Part shown: in pieces, positions 8,274-17,110 of the stretch | Layout: each line of letters opens with the position of its first letter | How positions within the stretch are numbered: position 1 is the first letter of the stretch | Source: Alteromonas halophila | GTDB lineage: Bacteria > Pseudomonadota > Gammaproteobacteria > Enterobacterales > Alteromonadaceae | NCBI RefSeq assembly: GCF_014651815.1 | Contig: NZ_BMXP01000003.1 | Coordinates: forward strand, 310,001 to 374,000 | Length of the DNA stretch: 64,000 nucleotides | Direction: 5' to 3' | Notes under the pieces: model-generated | Seen by the model: only the letters and a program-made list of their open reading frames with translations | The model's database searches: none | What the model was told of the DNA's origin: nothing | Translations under genes and position numbers: made by a program

Positions 8274-8987
8274 TTGAGCCTGACATCACCAGTACTATTC
8301 CTGCCCGGCACACTGTGCGACGAGCGGGTTTGGCTGCCGGTATGGCGCCAGTTACACCTGACTCAGCGCCGCTATGTACCGCTTCAGTGGGCGGCCTCAC
8401 TGGAAGAGATGCTGGCCCTCACCGCGGACCGGGTTCTGGATAATGAGCGCGTGCACCTGGTGGGGTATTCCATGGGCGGATATATCGCGGCCCACTATGC
8501 CCTGTCGCACCCACAGCACGTCGCGTCACTGACGCTGATAGGCTATGACCCAGATGGCTTATCAAAAGATGAGCTGGCGCGCCGCAAACAACTGGTCGCG
8601 GCACTGAAGAAAGGACAGTTCAATCCGGCAGCTAAGCCGTTCGTTCAGCGCTTTGTTCATCCCCGGCACCAGCAGTCGCCCGAAGTGGCTGGTGTGGTGA
8701 CAGATATGGCCAGGGATCTGGGTAAAAACACCCTGCTGGCCCATACACAGTCTACTACGCCGCGCCAAAATCTGACTGCTAAACTTAAAATCGCACCGTT
8801 TTCCATTAATATTCTGGGGGCCAAAGACGATGCGGTGGCACCGTATGGCGATCTTAAGCGTGCGTCACGCGCGCTTGACGCGGCGCAAACTGAATTTCTG
8901 GATGACACCGCGCATATGATGCTACTGGAGCAGCCCGATGTCGTTGCCCGTCTTATTCAGGCATGGCTGGACATTTCCGGGCCGTAA
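8274..8987 (+). CDS. Alpha/beta-fold hydrolase (predicted esterase-like)
   Basis: A 237-residue cytoplasmic hydrolase with an oxyanion region LFLPGTLCDERVW, nucleophile elbow GYSMGGY, a probable acid residue in GAKDDAVAP and a probable catalytic His in DTAHMMLLEQP. The gene starts with TTG at 8274 behind GGGGA; no in-frame ATG gives the complete fold. It is divergent from mutY and runs towards trmB. The substrate cannot be predicted; MenH-like and BioH-like relatives use many small esters or thioesters. Confidence 0.82.
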   Translation: MSLTSPVLFLPGTLCDERVWLPVWRQLHLTQRRYVPLQWAASLEEMLALTADRVLDNERVHLVGYSMGGYIAAHYALSHPQHVASLTLIGYDPDGLSKDELARRKQLVAALKKGQFNPAAKPFVQRFVHPRHQQSPEVAGVVTDMARDLGKNTLLAHTQSTTPRQNLTAKLKIAPFSINILGAKDDAVAPYGDLKRASRALDAAQTEFLDDTAHMMLLEQPDVVARLIQAWLDISGP

Positions 8988-9077
8988 TTCTGGTTAAATT
9001 TCCATGCAAATGATTGCATATACGCGTGGAGACTGGATAATGCCGCACCAGCGAACGACGCGCATGTGAGGGGAGTT

Positions 9078-9797
9078 ATGGGGCAGTTTAAAAATCAGGC
9101 CGAGGCTGAAGCCGCCGGCGTTTATATCAGCAAAGTAAAAAGCTATGTAAAACGCGAGGGACGACTCACCCGTGCCCAGGCGCGTGCGTTGGAAGAGCAC
9201 TGGCCTACCATGGGCATTGAGTATGCCGAACGCCGTCTGGACCTGACTGAAGAGTTTGGCCGCAGCGCGCCGGTCGTGCTGGAAATTGGCTTTGGCATGG
9301 GCAAATCGCTGGTTGAAATGGCGGCCGCCGCACCGGATAAAGATTTTATCGGCATTGAAGTGCACCGTCCGGGTGTTGGTGCCTGCCTTGCTGAAGCAGG
9401 TGAGTTAGGTCTTACCAACCTGCGGGTGATGGAGCATGATGCGGTTGAAGTATTCCAGCATATGCTGCCCGATGCAGCGCTTACCCGTTTGCAACTTTTC
9501 TTCCCTGACCCCTGGCATAAGAAACGTCATCACAAACGCCGTATCGTCCAGCCAGAATTTGTACAGCGCGTGCGCGAGAAGCTTACCATTGGCGGTCACT
9601 TCCATATGGCCACAGACTGGGAAAACTACGCAGAGCATATGGCTGAGGTAATGGACAACGCCGACGGGTATACCAATACCGCCTCTGAAGGCCACTATGT
9701 TCCGCGCCCTGATTACCGCCCGGTTACCAAATTTGAAACCCGCGGGCAAAAGCTTGGGCATGGCGTGTGGGATCTGATTTACGAGCGGGTCAGCTGA
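9078..9797 (+). CDS. trmB: tRNA (guanine-N7-)-methyltransferase
   Basis: A 239-residue SAM-dependent enzyme that makes m7G46 in tRNA. The SAM-binding motif [16 protein letters not shown] and the family signature [15 protein letters not shown] are clear, and the protein ends with [17 protein letters not shown]. The ATG at 9078 follows AGGGGAG (9069-9075), although the spacer is short. A GTG at 9066 would add four residues and cannot be excluded. The stop overlaps the rsmC start in ATGA (9797). Confidence 0.95.
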   Translation: MGQFKNQAEAEAAGVYISKVKSYVKREGRLTRAQARALEEHWPTMGIEYAERRLDLTEEFGRSAPVVLEIGFGMGKSLVEMAAAAPDKDFIGIEVHRPGVGACLAEAGELGLTNLRVMEHDAVEVFQHMLPDAALTRLQLFFPDPWHKKRHHKRRIVQPEFVQRVREKLTIGGHFHMATDWENYAEHMAEVMDNADGYTNTASEGHYVPRPDYRPVTKFETRGQKLGHGVWDLIYERVS

Positions 9798-10873
9798 TGC
9801 TTAGTCCGCAATGTCAGCTTCTTGAACGTAACCTCGGCATCTTTGATGAAGGTGAATGGGTCTTTATCAATCCCACAGACGCTTATTTTACTGATGCTTT
9901 GAAACACAGGCCACTGACGGTCCTGCACCAGTACTTTGACATGTTCAGTGAAAGTGTACGCGTGGTCCCCTCCTATACTCTGGACTCCCGGGACGTGGAA
10001 TCAGGCGGACTACGCTGTGAACAGAAGGTGGGCCATCATCAGCACGTGTTCACGCCCTTTGAAACGCGTCACCAGTGCGCGACCGATGTGCTGGTGTTTC
10101 TGCCAAAGGCCAAGGCCCATTTCTCAATGAACCTGCGTATGGCGGCCGGTATGCTAAAGCCCGGTGGCCGTATTCATGTGGTAGGGGAGAATAAAGGCGG
10201 CATTAAAAGTGCAGCCAAACTGATGCAACAATACGGTGCCACGCAAAAAGTAGATTCAGCCCGCCATTGCAGCCTGATCACCACACAGGTGGAAGATACG
10301 CATGCCGCTTTCGAACCGTCTGCCTGGCTGGAAACCCATACGTTTGAGGCGGACACAACCGAATGGGATGTCGTGACGATGCCCGGTGTCTTTAGTCACG
10401 GCGAACTCGATCCAGGCAGCCGTCTGCTACTTGAAAAACACTACGACGGGATGCGCGGCAGCGTGCTGGATTTTGCCTGCGGCGCAGGCGTGATTGGCAG
10501 TTACCTGATGAAGCGCTATCCGCACCTCACGTTAGAAATGCTGGATGTCAGTGCTATTGCTCTGTATTGCTGTGCACTGACGCTGGCTGAGAATCAACAG
10601 GTGGCGCGCCTTATTGCTGCTAACGGTTTGTATGGTGTTGACACCAGGGTTGACCATATTATTACTAATCCCCCCTTTCACAGCGGGATTAAAACTGACT
10701 ACACCATTACCAAACGCTTTATTGCCGATGCTAAACGGGTACTGAATACGGGCGGCCGCCTGCAAATGGTGGCGAATCGGTTTTTGCCCTACCCAGGCTT
10801 GCTGTCTGAGCATTTTACACGGGTACACACGGTCGCGCAGACGTCTCAGTTTTCTGTCTATATGACCGCGTAA
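9797..10873 (+). CDS. rsmC: 16S rRNA (guanine1207-N2)-methyltransferase RsmC
   Basis: The 358-residue protein has the RsmC two-domain layout. The degenerate N-terminal methyltransferase-like domain includes VVGENKGGIKSAAKLM and VDSARHCSL. The active C-terminal domain has SAM motif VLDFACGAGVIGSY and catalytic motif NPPFHSGIKT. It modifies G1207 of 16S rRNA in the 30S subunit. The frame is open from 9767 inside trmB, but the ATG at 9797 overlaps the trmB stop in an ATGA and gives the expected N-terminus. Pairing two RNA methyltransferases by translational coupling is sensible for ribosome and tRNA maturation. Confidence 0.93.
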   Translation: MLSPQCQLLERNLGIFDEGEWVFINPTDAYFTDALKHRPLTVLHQYFDMFSESVRVVPSYTLDSRDVESGGLRCEQKVGHHQHVFTPFETRHQCATDVLVFLPKAKAHFSMNLRMAAGMLKPGGRIHVVGENKGGIKSAAKLMQQYGATQKVDSARHCSLITTQVEDTHAAFEPSAWLETHTFEADTTEWDVVTMPGVFSHGELDPGSRLLLEKHYDGMRGSVLDFACGAGVIGSYLMKRYPHLTLEMLDVSAIALYCCALTLAENQQVARLIAANGLYGVDTRVDHIITNPPFHSGIKTDYTITKRFIADAKRVLNTGGRLQMVANRFLPYPGLLSEHFTRVHTVAQTSQFSVYMTA

Positions 10874-10948
10874 TATAGCAGTTAGCCACCAGGCTGTGCT
10901 AATTTAACAACAGGATGCGCTCCTGCGGATTAAAATGAGGACAGCAAT

Positions 10949-12409
10949 GTGAATATTGTGTTTGCCATCTCTGAAGTAGAGGAACTGGTAAAAACAGGCG
11001 GCCTGGCAGACGTTGGCAAAGCGCTGCCACTGGCACTACAAAAAATGGGGCATGATGTCACAATTGTGATGCCCTGTTACCAGGAGCTAAGCGCGACACA
11101 AAAGCTACAAACGGTTGGTACCGAACAAACACTCTTTGCAGAAGGCCAGGTGTATCACTACACAATCCGGCAACTGACCTGGCGCGGCATCAACGTGTAT
11201 CTGGTCGATTACCCTGACTATTTTGACCGTGACGGTTTGTATTCGTCAGCCTATAACGCGTTTGAAGATAATGGCGAGCGGTTCAGCTTTTTCTCTGGCG
11301 CAGTGTTGCAGGTTTTACAGGCTGTCGAGCTGCACCCTGATATCATCCATTGTCATGACTGGCATGCGGCCATGCTGCCATTTTTACTGCGTCATGAGCG
11401 AAGTGGTTACTTCAGCCAGACACGCACCGTGTTTACCATTCATAACGCCGCATTTCAGGGCGTTCACCGACTGGACAGTATTCCTTTTCTGCGCCATCAC
11501 CCTGCAATTCTGTCGCAGGTTCATGGTGGCTATATCAATATGCTGCAAAGCGGTATTACGTTTGCCGACAAAATTACCACCGTGTCGCCTAATTACGCAC
11601 TGGAGCTGCTCACTGATCTTGGCAGCCACGGCCTGCACGAACGGCTTGTCACCCGTCAGCAGGATCTGATTGGCATTCTCAACGGCTGCGACTACAGCCA
11701 GTGGAACCCGGCAACCGACACGCAGCTTACGGTCAACTATGACACGGACACACTACACAAGAAGACTGACTGTAAGGCGCACCTGCAAACGTCCAATGGG
11801 CTCACTGAGGACAGCAAAACGCCGGTAATTGGTATGGTGTGCCGCCTCACCGAGCAAAAAGGGTTTGGTTACCTGGTACCGATTCTTGATGCCCTGATGC
11901 AGCACAATCTGCAAATGGTTATTGTGGGGACAGGCGATCCGAAAGTGTGCATGGATTTAGGCGAGTATGCCCAGCAACATCCCCGTCAGTTCGCGTTTAT
12001 TAATGGCTTTAGCAACAGCCACGCGCACCAGGTCGAAGCAGGTGCCGACTTCTTTTTAATGCCATCGCAGTTCGAGCCATGCGGACTCAATCAAATGTAC
12101 AGCCTGGCGTATGGCACCGTGCCTATTGTACGTGGGGTGGGCGGACTCAAAGATACGGTTATTGATTATCAGCACCAGGATCGGGCCACCGGATTTGTTT
12201 TCGATGATCCTACACCTGAGGCATTGCTTAACTGTATTCGGCGCGCGCTGTTGTTTTATCACGAACACCCACAGCAGTTTAAAGCGATGCAACTGCGTGG
12301 TATGCATACCCGGTTTACCTGGAAAGATGCAGCAACGCATTACGGCGCTTTATATAGCGCGTTGATAGCGCAGGAAAGCTTTAATCAGGACAACGTAACA
12401 TCAGCCTGA
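10949..12409 (+). CDS. glgA: Glycogen synthase GlgA
   Basis: This 486-residue GT5 enzyme transfers glucose from ADP-glucose to glycogen (E. coli GlgA is 477). KTGGLADVGKALP at the N-terminus is the ADP-glucose-binding loop. VCRLTEQKGFGYLV and the C-terminal PSQFEPCGLNQMYSL with GTVPIVRGVGGLKDTV are GT-B donor-site signatures. The GTG start at 10949 is preceded by GAGGA. No glgB, glgC, glgP or glgX is adjacent, unlike the usual cluster. A terminator hairpin overlaps its stop codon. Confidence 0.95.
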   Translation: MNIVFAISEVEELVKTGGLADVGKALPLALQKMGHDVTIVMPCYQELSATQKLQTVGTEQTLFAEGQVYHYTIRQLTWRGINVYLVDYPDYFDRDGLYSSAYNAFEDNGERFSFFSGAVLQVLQAVELHPDIIHCHDWHAAMLPFLLRHERSGYFSQTRTVFTIHNAAFQGVHRLDSIPFLRHHPAILSQVHGGYINMLQSGITFADKITTVSPNYALELLTDLGSHGLHERLVTRQQDLIGILNGCDYSQWNPATDTQLTVNYDTDTLHKKTDCKAHLQTSNGLTEDSKTPVIGMVCRLTEQKGFGYLVPILDALMQHNLQMVIVGTGDPKVCMDLGEYAQQHPRQFAFINGFSNSHAHQVEAGADFFLMPSQFEPCGLNQMYSLAYGTVPIVRGVGGLKDTVIDYQHQDRATGFVFDDPTPEALLNCIRRALLFYHEHPQQFKAMQLRGMHTRFTWKDAATHYGALYSALIAQESFNQDNVTSA

Positions 12410-12427
12410 TCGCTAAGCTTTCCTTTT
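12373..12427 (+). terminator. Intrinsic terminator overlapping the end of glgA
   Basis: GGAAAGCTT (12373-12381) pairs with AAGCTTTCC (12415-12423), and ATCAGG (12384-12389) pairs with CCTGAT (12405-12410), followed by TTTT. The stem includes the glgA stop codon at 12407-12409. It should separate glgA transcription from the sensor kinase gene at 12485. Confidence 0.62.
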
Positions 12428-12484
12428 GCTCAAAGTTAGGCCACTATTGAAGCAAACGCGTAGAAATCTATCTAACTAATAATA

Positions 12485-14143
12485 ATGACAGACACGATAG
12501 TAAGACTCTCAATAAAGAGCTTATTTCTTTGGGTGGTTATGGCAATCGCGACCATCACCCTGGTTATATCGTCGAGCCTGTCTATTTACACGCAAATAAA
12601 AACCTACCGCGAGGAACTGGAAGAAAATGTCGTTATGCTCGCCAGGCTGGTTGCATCCAATGCCGATACGCACCTTACATCTGGCGATTCGGATAACTCA
12701 GAAGCGCGACTGACCAGTCTGGATGTGGCAGACATGGTTCTGAATGTTCACATTTATCGCACCATCGATGTGAATGCCCGACCGCCACTGGCCCTGGAAC
12801 GGTTTGCCGACTACAACCGTAAAGGCCAGACTACGCTACCCAATCAGGCAAAACAGCTTCTTACGCTGGAAGGAAAGCCGCGTATATCAGCAAACGGCAA
12901 CTTTATCGAAGTCGCCAGCCGGATTAAAACCGTCGATAACAGTATGCAACTGGGCTGGGTATATCTGCGTGCGTCTGCTGAAAGTTATAACAAGCTGGTT
13001 GGCCAGTCTATCCTGCTGAATATGAGCGTGATGTTTGTCATGATGCTTATCAGTTTCCTGCTGGCGCTGCGGCTTCAGCGCATCATTACCGGCCCCATCG
13101 AGCAACTGGCTAATTTTCTGCAGCGTACTTCCCGGCAACGTGATTATTCAGCCCGTGCCGACGATTCTAATATTCGCGAGTTGTGTGTGTTATCTGATGC
13201 GGTGAATGTGATGCTGGCCCGCATTCAGGAATACATGCAAAAACAGCGTCAGGCCGAAGAGCAACATCGAAAACTGAATGCGTCGCTCGAAGACATGGTT
13301 AGTCAGCGCACGCTGGCACTGAAAGATGCTAACCAGGAACTGATCCATACGCTGGAGAAGCTGCACCAGTTTCAGCGGCAGATTGTGCAGAATGAAAAAA
13401 TGGCATCGCTGGGAGATATGGTGGCCGGGGTCGCCCATGAAGTTAACACGCCGATTGGCCTTGGGGTGACTGCCTCGACCATGATGCTGGACCGCCTGAC
13501 GGTGATTGAACGCGAATTTGAGAACAAGACGCTGAAAGCCAGTACCATGAGGAAATTTCTGACCGAAAGTCAGGAAAACCTTAACATTATTTACCGCAAT
13601 CTAAACCGCGCCGCAGAATTAATTTCAAGTTTCAAACAGGTCGCGGTCGATCAATCCTCGGAAAACAGTCGATCTTTTTGCTTTGCACAACTGGTTAATG
13701 AGATACTACTGTCGTTGCGGCCTCGTCTTAAAAAATTCCAGCATAATGTCAACATCGAGTGCGACCCGACCCTCACTGTTGAGACGAAAGCTGGCCCCAT
13801 TAATCAGGTACTGATAAACCTGATCATGAACTCTATTATTCATGGGTTTGAAGGGATTAACGATGGCCAAATCGATATATGTGCCGAGTTGGTAACGAAT
13901 AATAAATTAAAAGTTGTATACCGTGACAACGGCAAAGGGATCCCGAAAGATATTCGTAAGCGCATTTTTGATCCCTTCGTTACCACAAAACGTGGTCAGG
14001 GTGGATCCGGTCTGGGTATGCACCTTGTATATAACCTGGTAACCCAGGCGCTAAACGGGTCTATTTCACTGACCAGTGAAGAAGGTGAGGGCGTAGAGTT
14101 TGTCATTGTGTTTCCGGTTACCAATGCCAAAACCGGCAAATAA
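12485..14143 (+). CDS. Membrane sensor histidine kinase upstream of arcA
   Basis: A 552-residue kinase with TM1 about 11-33, a periplasmic sensor of about 140 residues (CHASE8-like by position), TM2 about 177-197, and a HAMP domain from about 198. A long coiled coil (about 250-310) leads to a His-phosphoacceptor domain with His318 in GVAHEVNTPIG. The HATPase_c domain has LIMNSIIHG, DNGKGIPKDIRKRIFDPF and GSGLGMHLVYNLV. There is no receiver or HPt domain, so it is not ArcB. It lies 138 nt upstream of arcA in the same direction, but cognate pairing is only an inference. Confidence 0.88.
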   Translation: MTDTIVRLSIKSLFLWVVMAIATITLVISSSLSIYTQIKTYREELEENVVMLARLVASNADTHLTSGDSDNSEARLTSLDVADMVLNVHIYRTIDVNARPPLALERFADYNRKGQTTLPNQAKQLLTLEGKPRISANGNFIEVASRIKTVDNSMQLGWVYLRASAESYNKLVGQSILLNMSVMFVMMLISFLLALRLQRIITGPIEQLANFLQRTSRQRDYSARADDSNIRELCVLSDAVNVMLARIQEYMQKQRQAEEQHRKLNASLEDMVSQRTLALKDANQELIHTLEKLHQFQRQIVQNEKMASLGDMVAGVAHEVNTPIGLGVTASTMMLDRLTVIEREFENKTLKASTMRKFLTESQENLNIIYRNLNRAAELISSFKQVAVDQSSENSRSFCFAQLVNEILLSLRPRLKKFQHNVNIECDPTLTVETKAGPINQVLINLIMNSIIHGFEGINDGQIDICAELVTNNKLKVVYRDNGKGIPKDIRKRIFDPFVTTKRGQGGSGLGMHLVYNLVTQALNGSISLTSEEGEGVEFVIVFPVTNAKTGK

Positions 14144-14281
14144 GTGTAAGTTTATAAACGATTTGCTTGAAAAACGTTCGGTAACCCCAATACCTTGACT
14201 TTCAAAATACAATATGAACTTGCAAACAAAGTCGCGAATATTAAACTTTAGCAGTTATCTAGATAAAGAGTGTGAATTAGC

Positions 14282-14989
14282 ATGCAGACGCCAAACGTAT
14301 TAATCGTAGAAGATGAAGTGGTCACACGGACCACACTAAAAAGCTTATTTGAGGCGGAAGGGTACAATGTATTTGAAGCGGAAAATGGCGAGCAAATGCA
14401 TGACTTCTTCGAAAACCACTCCATCAACCTGGTTATCATGGATATTAACCTGCCGGGTAAAAATGGGCTTATTCTGGCCCGTGAAGTCCGTGACAGAAAG
14501 AATGTTGGTCTTATCTTCCTGACCGGCAGAGACAATGATGTTGACCGTATTCTGGGCCTGGAAATTGGTGCGGATGATTACCTCACCAAGCCATTCAACC
14601 CCCGCGAGCTCACTATCCGCGCGCGTAATTTGTTATCACGCACTACCAATGCCAGCGAAGATGATGACCTGCCAAGCCGCGTCAGCTTTAATGGCTGGAC
14701 ACTCGACGGTGACAGCCGCTCGCTTATCGCGCCATCGGGTAAAGAGTTCCGTTTACCCCGCAGTGAGTTCCGCGCCCTGCATCTGTTTTTGAGCAATCCG
14801 GGTAAGATCCTGACCCGTGAACAGCTCATCATGGAAATGACAGGCCGTGAACTGCGCCCCAACGATCGCACGGTGGACGTCACCATTCGCCGTATTCGTA
14901 AGCATTTTGAATCAGAGCCGAATGATGAAGAGCTGATCGTAACCATCCACGGCGAAGGCTATCGCTTCTGCGGTGCTGTCGACGGTTAA
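14282..14989 (+). CDS. arcA: Aerobic/anaerobic redox response regulator ArcA
   Basis: The 235-residue OmpR-family regulator starts [16 protein letters not shown] and is very close to E. coli ArcA along its whole length. The phosphoacceptor is Asp54 ([12 protein letters not shown]) and the conserved Lys103 lies in [11 protein letters not shown]. The C-terminal winged helix has [16 protein letters not shown] and HGEGYRFCG. ArcA represses respiratory genes when oxygen is low. In enterobacteria its kinase is ArcB; here the neighbouring upstream gene encodes a different, simple sensor kinase. A bidirectional terminator follows. Confidence 0.98.
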   Translation: MQTPNVLIVEDEVVTRTTLKSLFEAEGYNVFEAENGEQMHDFFENHSINLVIMDINLPGKNGLILAREVRDRKNVGLIFLTGRDNDVDRILGLEIGADDYLTKPFNPRELTIRARNLLSRTTNASEDDDLPSRVSFNGWTLDGDSRSLIAPSGKEFRLPRSEFRALHLFLSNPGKILTREQLIMEMTGRELRPNDRTVDVTIRRIRKHFESEPNDEELIVTIHGEGYRFCGAVDG

Positions 14990-15024
14990 CGGTGAGTTCC
15001 TGCAGCACCTCGTGCTGACTATAT

Positions 15025-15061
15025 AAAAAACTCCGCCTGATGCACATCGGCGGAGTTTTTT
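15025..15061. terminator. Bidirectional intrinsic terminator between arcA and pmbA
   Basis: CTCCGCC (15031-15037) pairs with GGCGGAG (15049-15055). The stem is flanked by an A-run (15025-15030) and a T-run (15056-15061), so it can stop transcription from both converging genes. Confidence 0.88.
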
Positions 15062-15090
15062 ATGGACTACATTAAGCTGATAGCGGGGAA

Positions 15091-16422
15091 TTAATTACCC
15101 GCCACCCGCATATTATCAATCAGGACCGAACCGGTATGTACGCTGCCACGCACATCCTGCTGTGCGCCAATTGCACGGATCCCGGAGAACATATCTTTTA
15201 GGTTCCCGGCAATCGTCACTTCATGCACCGGGTATTGGATCACGCCGTTTTCTACCCAGTAGCCCGCAGCGCCGCGCGAGTAGTCGCCGGTGACAATATT
15301 GACGCCCTGTCCCATCAGCTCGGTGACTAACAGCCCCGTACCCATCTCGCTCAGCAAGTCAGTATCACTGTGACCGGTGTTGCCGATGATCCAGTTGTGA
15401 ATACCACCGGCATGGCCGTTGGTTCTGGTCTGCAGTTTGCGGGCCGAGTAAGTGGTATACAGATAGGTAGCCAGTCTTCCCTCATCGACTATCGTCATGT
15501 CTGAAGTCGCCACACCCTCGTTATCGAAGCTGGAGCTGGCCAGTGCGGCTTTCATGTGCGGCTTTTCTTCAATGCTCAGCCATTCAGGAAAGACCTGCGC
15601 GCCCAGTTTATCCAGCAAAAATGACGATCGGCGATAGAGGTTTCCGCCACTGATCGCGGCCACGTAATGACCAAAAAAGCTGCCCGCCAGATCGCGATGC
15701 ATAATAATAGGGACATTGGCTGTATCGATTTTTCGGGCACCCAAACGTGAAACCGTATTTTCTGCTGCTTCCTGCCCGACAGCCTGCGGGCTGCTCAGTA
15801 AGCCAGGCTGACGGTCAACAGAGTAGGCATAATCGCGCTGCATATCGTCGTTATCGCTGCCAATCACCATACAGCTTAAGCTGTAGCGGCTGCTGGGGTA
15901 TCCGGCATTAATACCATGCGTGTTGCCATAAACACGCATGCCAAAGTTGGCGTTGTATGAGGCACCATCAGAATTGGTGATGCGCGGATCAAAATCCAGC
16001 GCCGCTGCTTCGGTTTCAATGGCCATGGCAATGGCCTTTTCTGTGTCCAGCTCGGTAGGATGATACAGATCCAGATCGGGGAACTCGGTGGCCATTAATT
16101 CGGCATCAGCCAGTCCGCTGCATGGATCTTCACTGGTATAACGGGCGATATCAACGGCCTTTTCCACTGTTTTCGCCAGCGCCGATTTACTTAAGTCCGC
16201 TGTAGACGCACTGCCCTTGCGCTTACCCACATACACGCTGATCCCCAGCCCGCCATCGTTGGTAAACTCGACATTTTCAACTTCTCTCAAGCGCGATGAC
16301 ACGGCAATGCCTTCAATTTTCGACATGCTCGCTTCAGCCTGGGTCGCACCTTTGTCGCGCGCCATTTTCAGGACGTCATCAACGATGGTCTGGATGTCTG
16401 CTATTTGCTGGTCTATCTGCAT
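15091..16422 (-). CDS. pmbA: TldE/PmbA, partner subunit of the TldD metalloprotease
   Basis: A 444-residue member of the TldD/PmbA family. The frame is open upstream to 16623, but the ATG at 16422 gives the usual PmbA start with ADIQTIVDDVLKMARDKGA. Conserved segments include VGKRKGSAS, GGIHNWIIGNTG and TGLLVTELMGQGVNIVTGDYSRG near the C-terminus. PmbA (TldE) lacks the HExxxH zinc motif and pairs with TldD, which degrades unfolded peptides and processes peptide products such as microcin B17. It lies beside darP, as in E. coli. tldD is encoded about 0.7 kb further on. Confidence 0.95.
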   Translation of the reverse strand: MQIDQQIADIQTIVDDVLKMARDKGATQAEASMSKIEGIAVSSRLREVENVEFTNDGGLGISVYVGKRKGSASTADLSKSALAKTVEKAVDIARYTSEDPCSGLADAELMATEFPDLDLYHPTELDTEKAIAMAIETEAAALDFDPRITNSDGASYNANFGMRVYGNTHGINAGYPSSRYSLSCMVIGSDNDDMQRDYAYSVDRQPGLLSSPQAVGQEAAENTVSRLGARKIDTANVPIIMHRDLAGSFFGHYVAAISGGNLYRRSSFLLDKLGAQVFPEWLSIEEKPHMKAALASSSFDNEGVATSDMTIVDEGRLATYLYTTYSARKLQTRTNGHAGGIHNWIIGNTGHSDTDLLSEMGTGLLVTELMGQGVNIVTGDYSRGAAGYWVENGVIQYPVHEVTIAGNLKDMFSGIRAIGAQQDVRGSVHTGSVLIDNMRVAGN

Positions 16423-16493
16423 AGTAAGTTTCGCTGCCTCAGTCTGTCTGTCATAATTAGCATTTAGCCAAGTGTAACACTTATGAGTTTGAA

Positions 16494-17042
16494 ATGAGCG
16501 ATAACAAGCGGTATTCCGAAGACCCGTCCCTGTTTGCTGATGTTGAGGGTGAGCAGGAAGAATGGGTAAGTAAGTCAGAACTGAAGCGCCAGGCCAATGA
16601 GCGTCAGAAGCTGGGCCAGACACTGGTCGATCTGACTCGGGCCAACCTTGACACCATCCCCATGGATGACGACGTTGCCGAGGCGGTGTCGCAGGCGCGT
16701 ACGATTAACCGCAAGAAAGACGGCTTCCGCCGGCAGTTGCAGTTTATTGGTAAGCTTCTGCGAGGCCGCGATGTCAGTGATATCGAAGATGCGCTGGCAC
16801 GGCTGAATAACAGCCATCAGGCTAGCAATGCAGCATTCCACGCCATTGAGCAAGCCCGTGATGAGGTGGTACAGCAGGGCGATGGCGCCATTCAGTCACT
16901 GCTTGAAGCGTACCCGACGCTGGAGCGGCAGAAGCTTCGCCAGTACCACCGGCAGGTGAAAAAGGAACGGGAAAAGAATGGCCCGCCGAAGGCTTACCGG
17001 GAGCTGTTCCAGTACCTGAAAGAGCACATGCCTAACGGCTAA
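16494..17042 (+). CDS. darP: Ribosome biogenesis protein DarP (YjgA, DUF615)
   Basis: A 182-residue, highly charged, helical protein starting MSDNKRYSEDPSLFAD. It contains EEWVSKSELKRQANERQKLG and ends KAYRELFQYLKEHMPNG, features of the YjgA/DUF615 family. In E. coli it associates with the pre-50S subunit and helps its late assembly. It is divergent from pmbA, with only about 70 bp between the starts for both promoters, matching the yjgA-pmbA arrangement in E. coli. Confidence 0.94.
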   Translation: MSDNKRYSEDPSLFADVEGEQEEWVSKSELKRQANERQKLGQTLVDLTRANLDTIPMDDDVAEAVSQARTINRKKDGFRRQLQFIGKLLRGRDVSDIEDALARLNNSHQASNAAFHAIEQARDEVVQQGDGAIQSLLEAYPTLERQKLRQYHRQVKKEREKNGPPKAYRELFQYLKEHMPNG

Positions 17043-17068
17043 ACCACACGGGTCCTTGCACATACAAC

Positions 17069-17091
17069 AAGGCCGCCAGTCAGGCGGCCTT
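17069..17091. terminator. Hairpin between convergent darP and tldD
   Basis: AAGGCCGCC (17069-17077) pairs perfectly with GGCGGCCTT (17083-17091) around a 5-nt loop. The flanking T-tracts are weak on both strands, so termination is likely but not certain. Confidence 0.65.
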
Positions 17092-17110
17092 ATCCGTCAC
17101 GGTATTTCTG

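Noticed and set aside
9004-9019. Palindrome ATGCAA-ATGA-TTGCAT between the hydrolase gene and trmB
   Set aside because: It is short and has no T-run and no clear promoter near it; chance is a fair explanation.
12485-14143. Kinase considered to be ArcB
   Set aside because: It lacks the receiver, HPt and PAS domains of ArcB and has a large periplasmic sensor that ArcB does not have.
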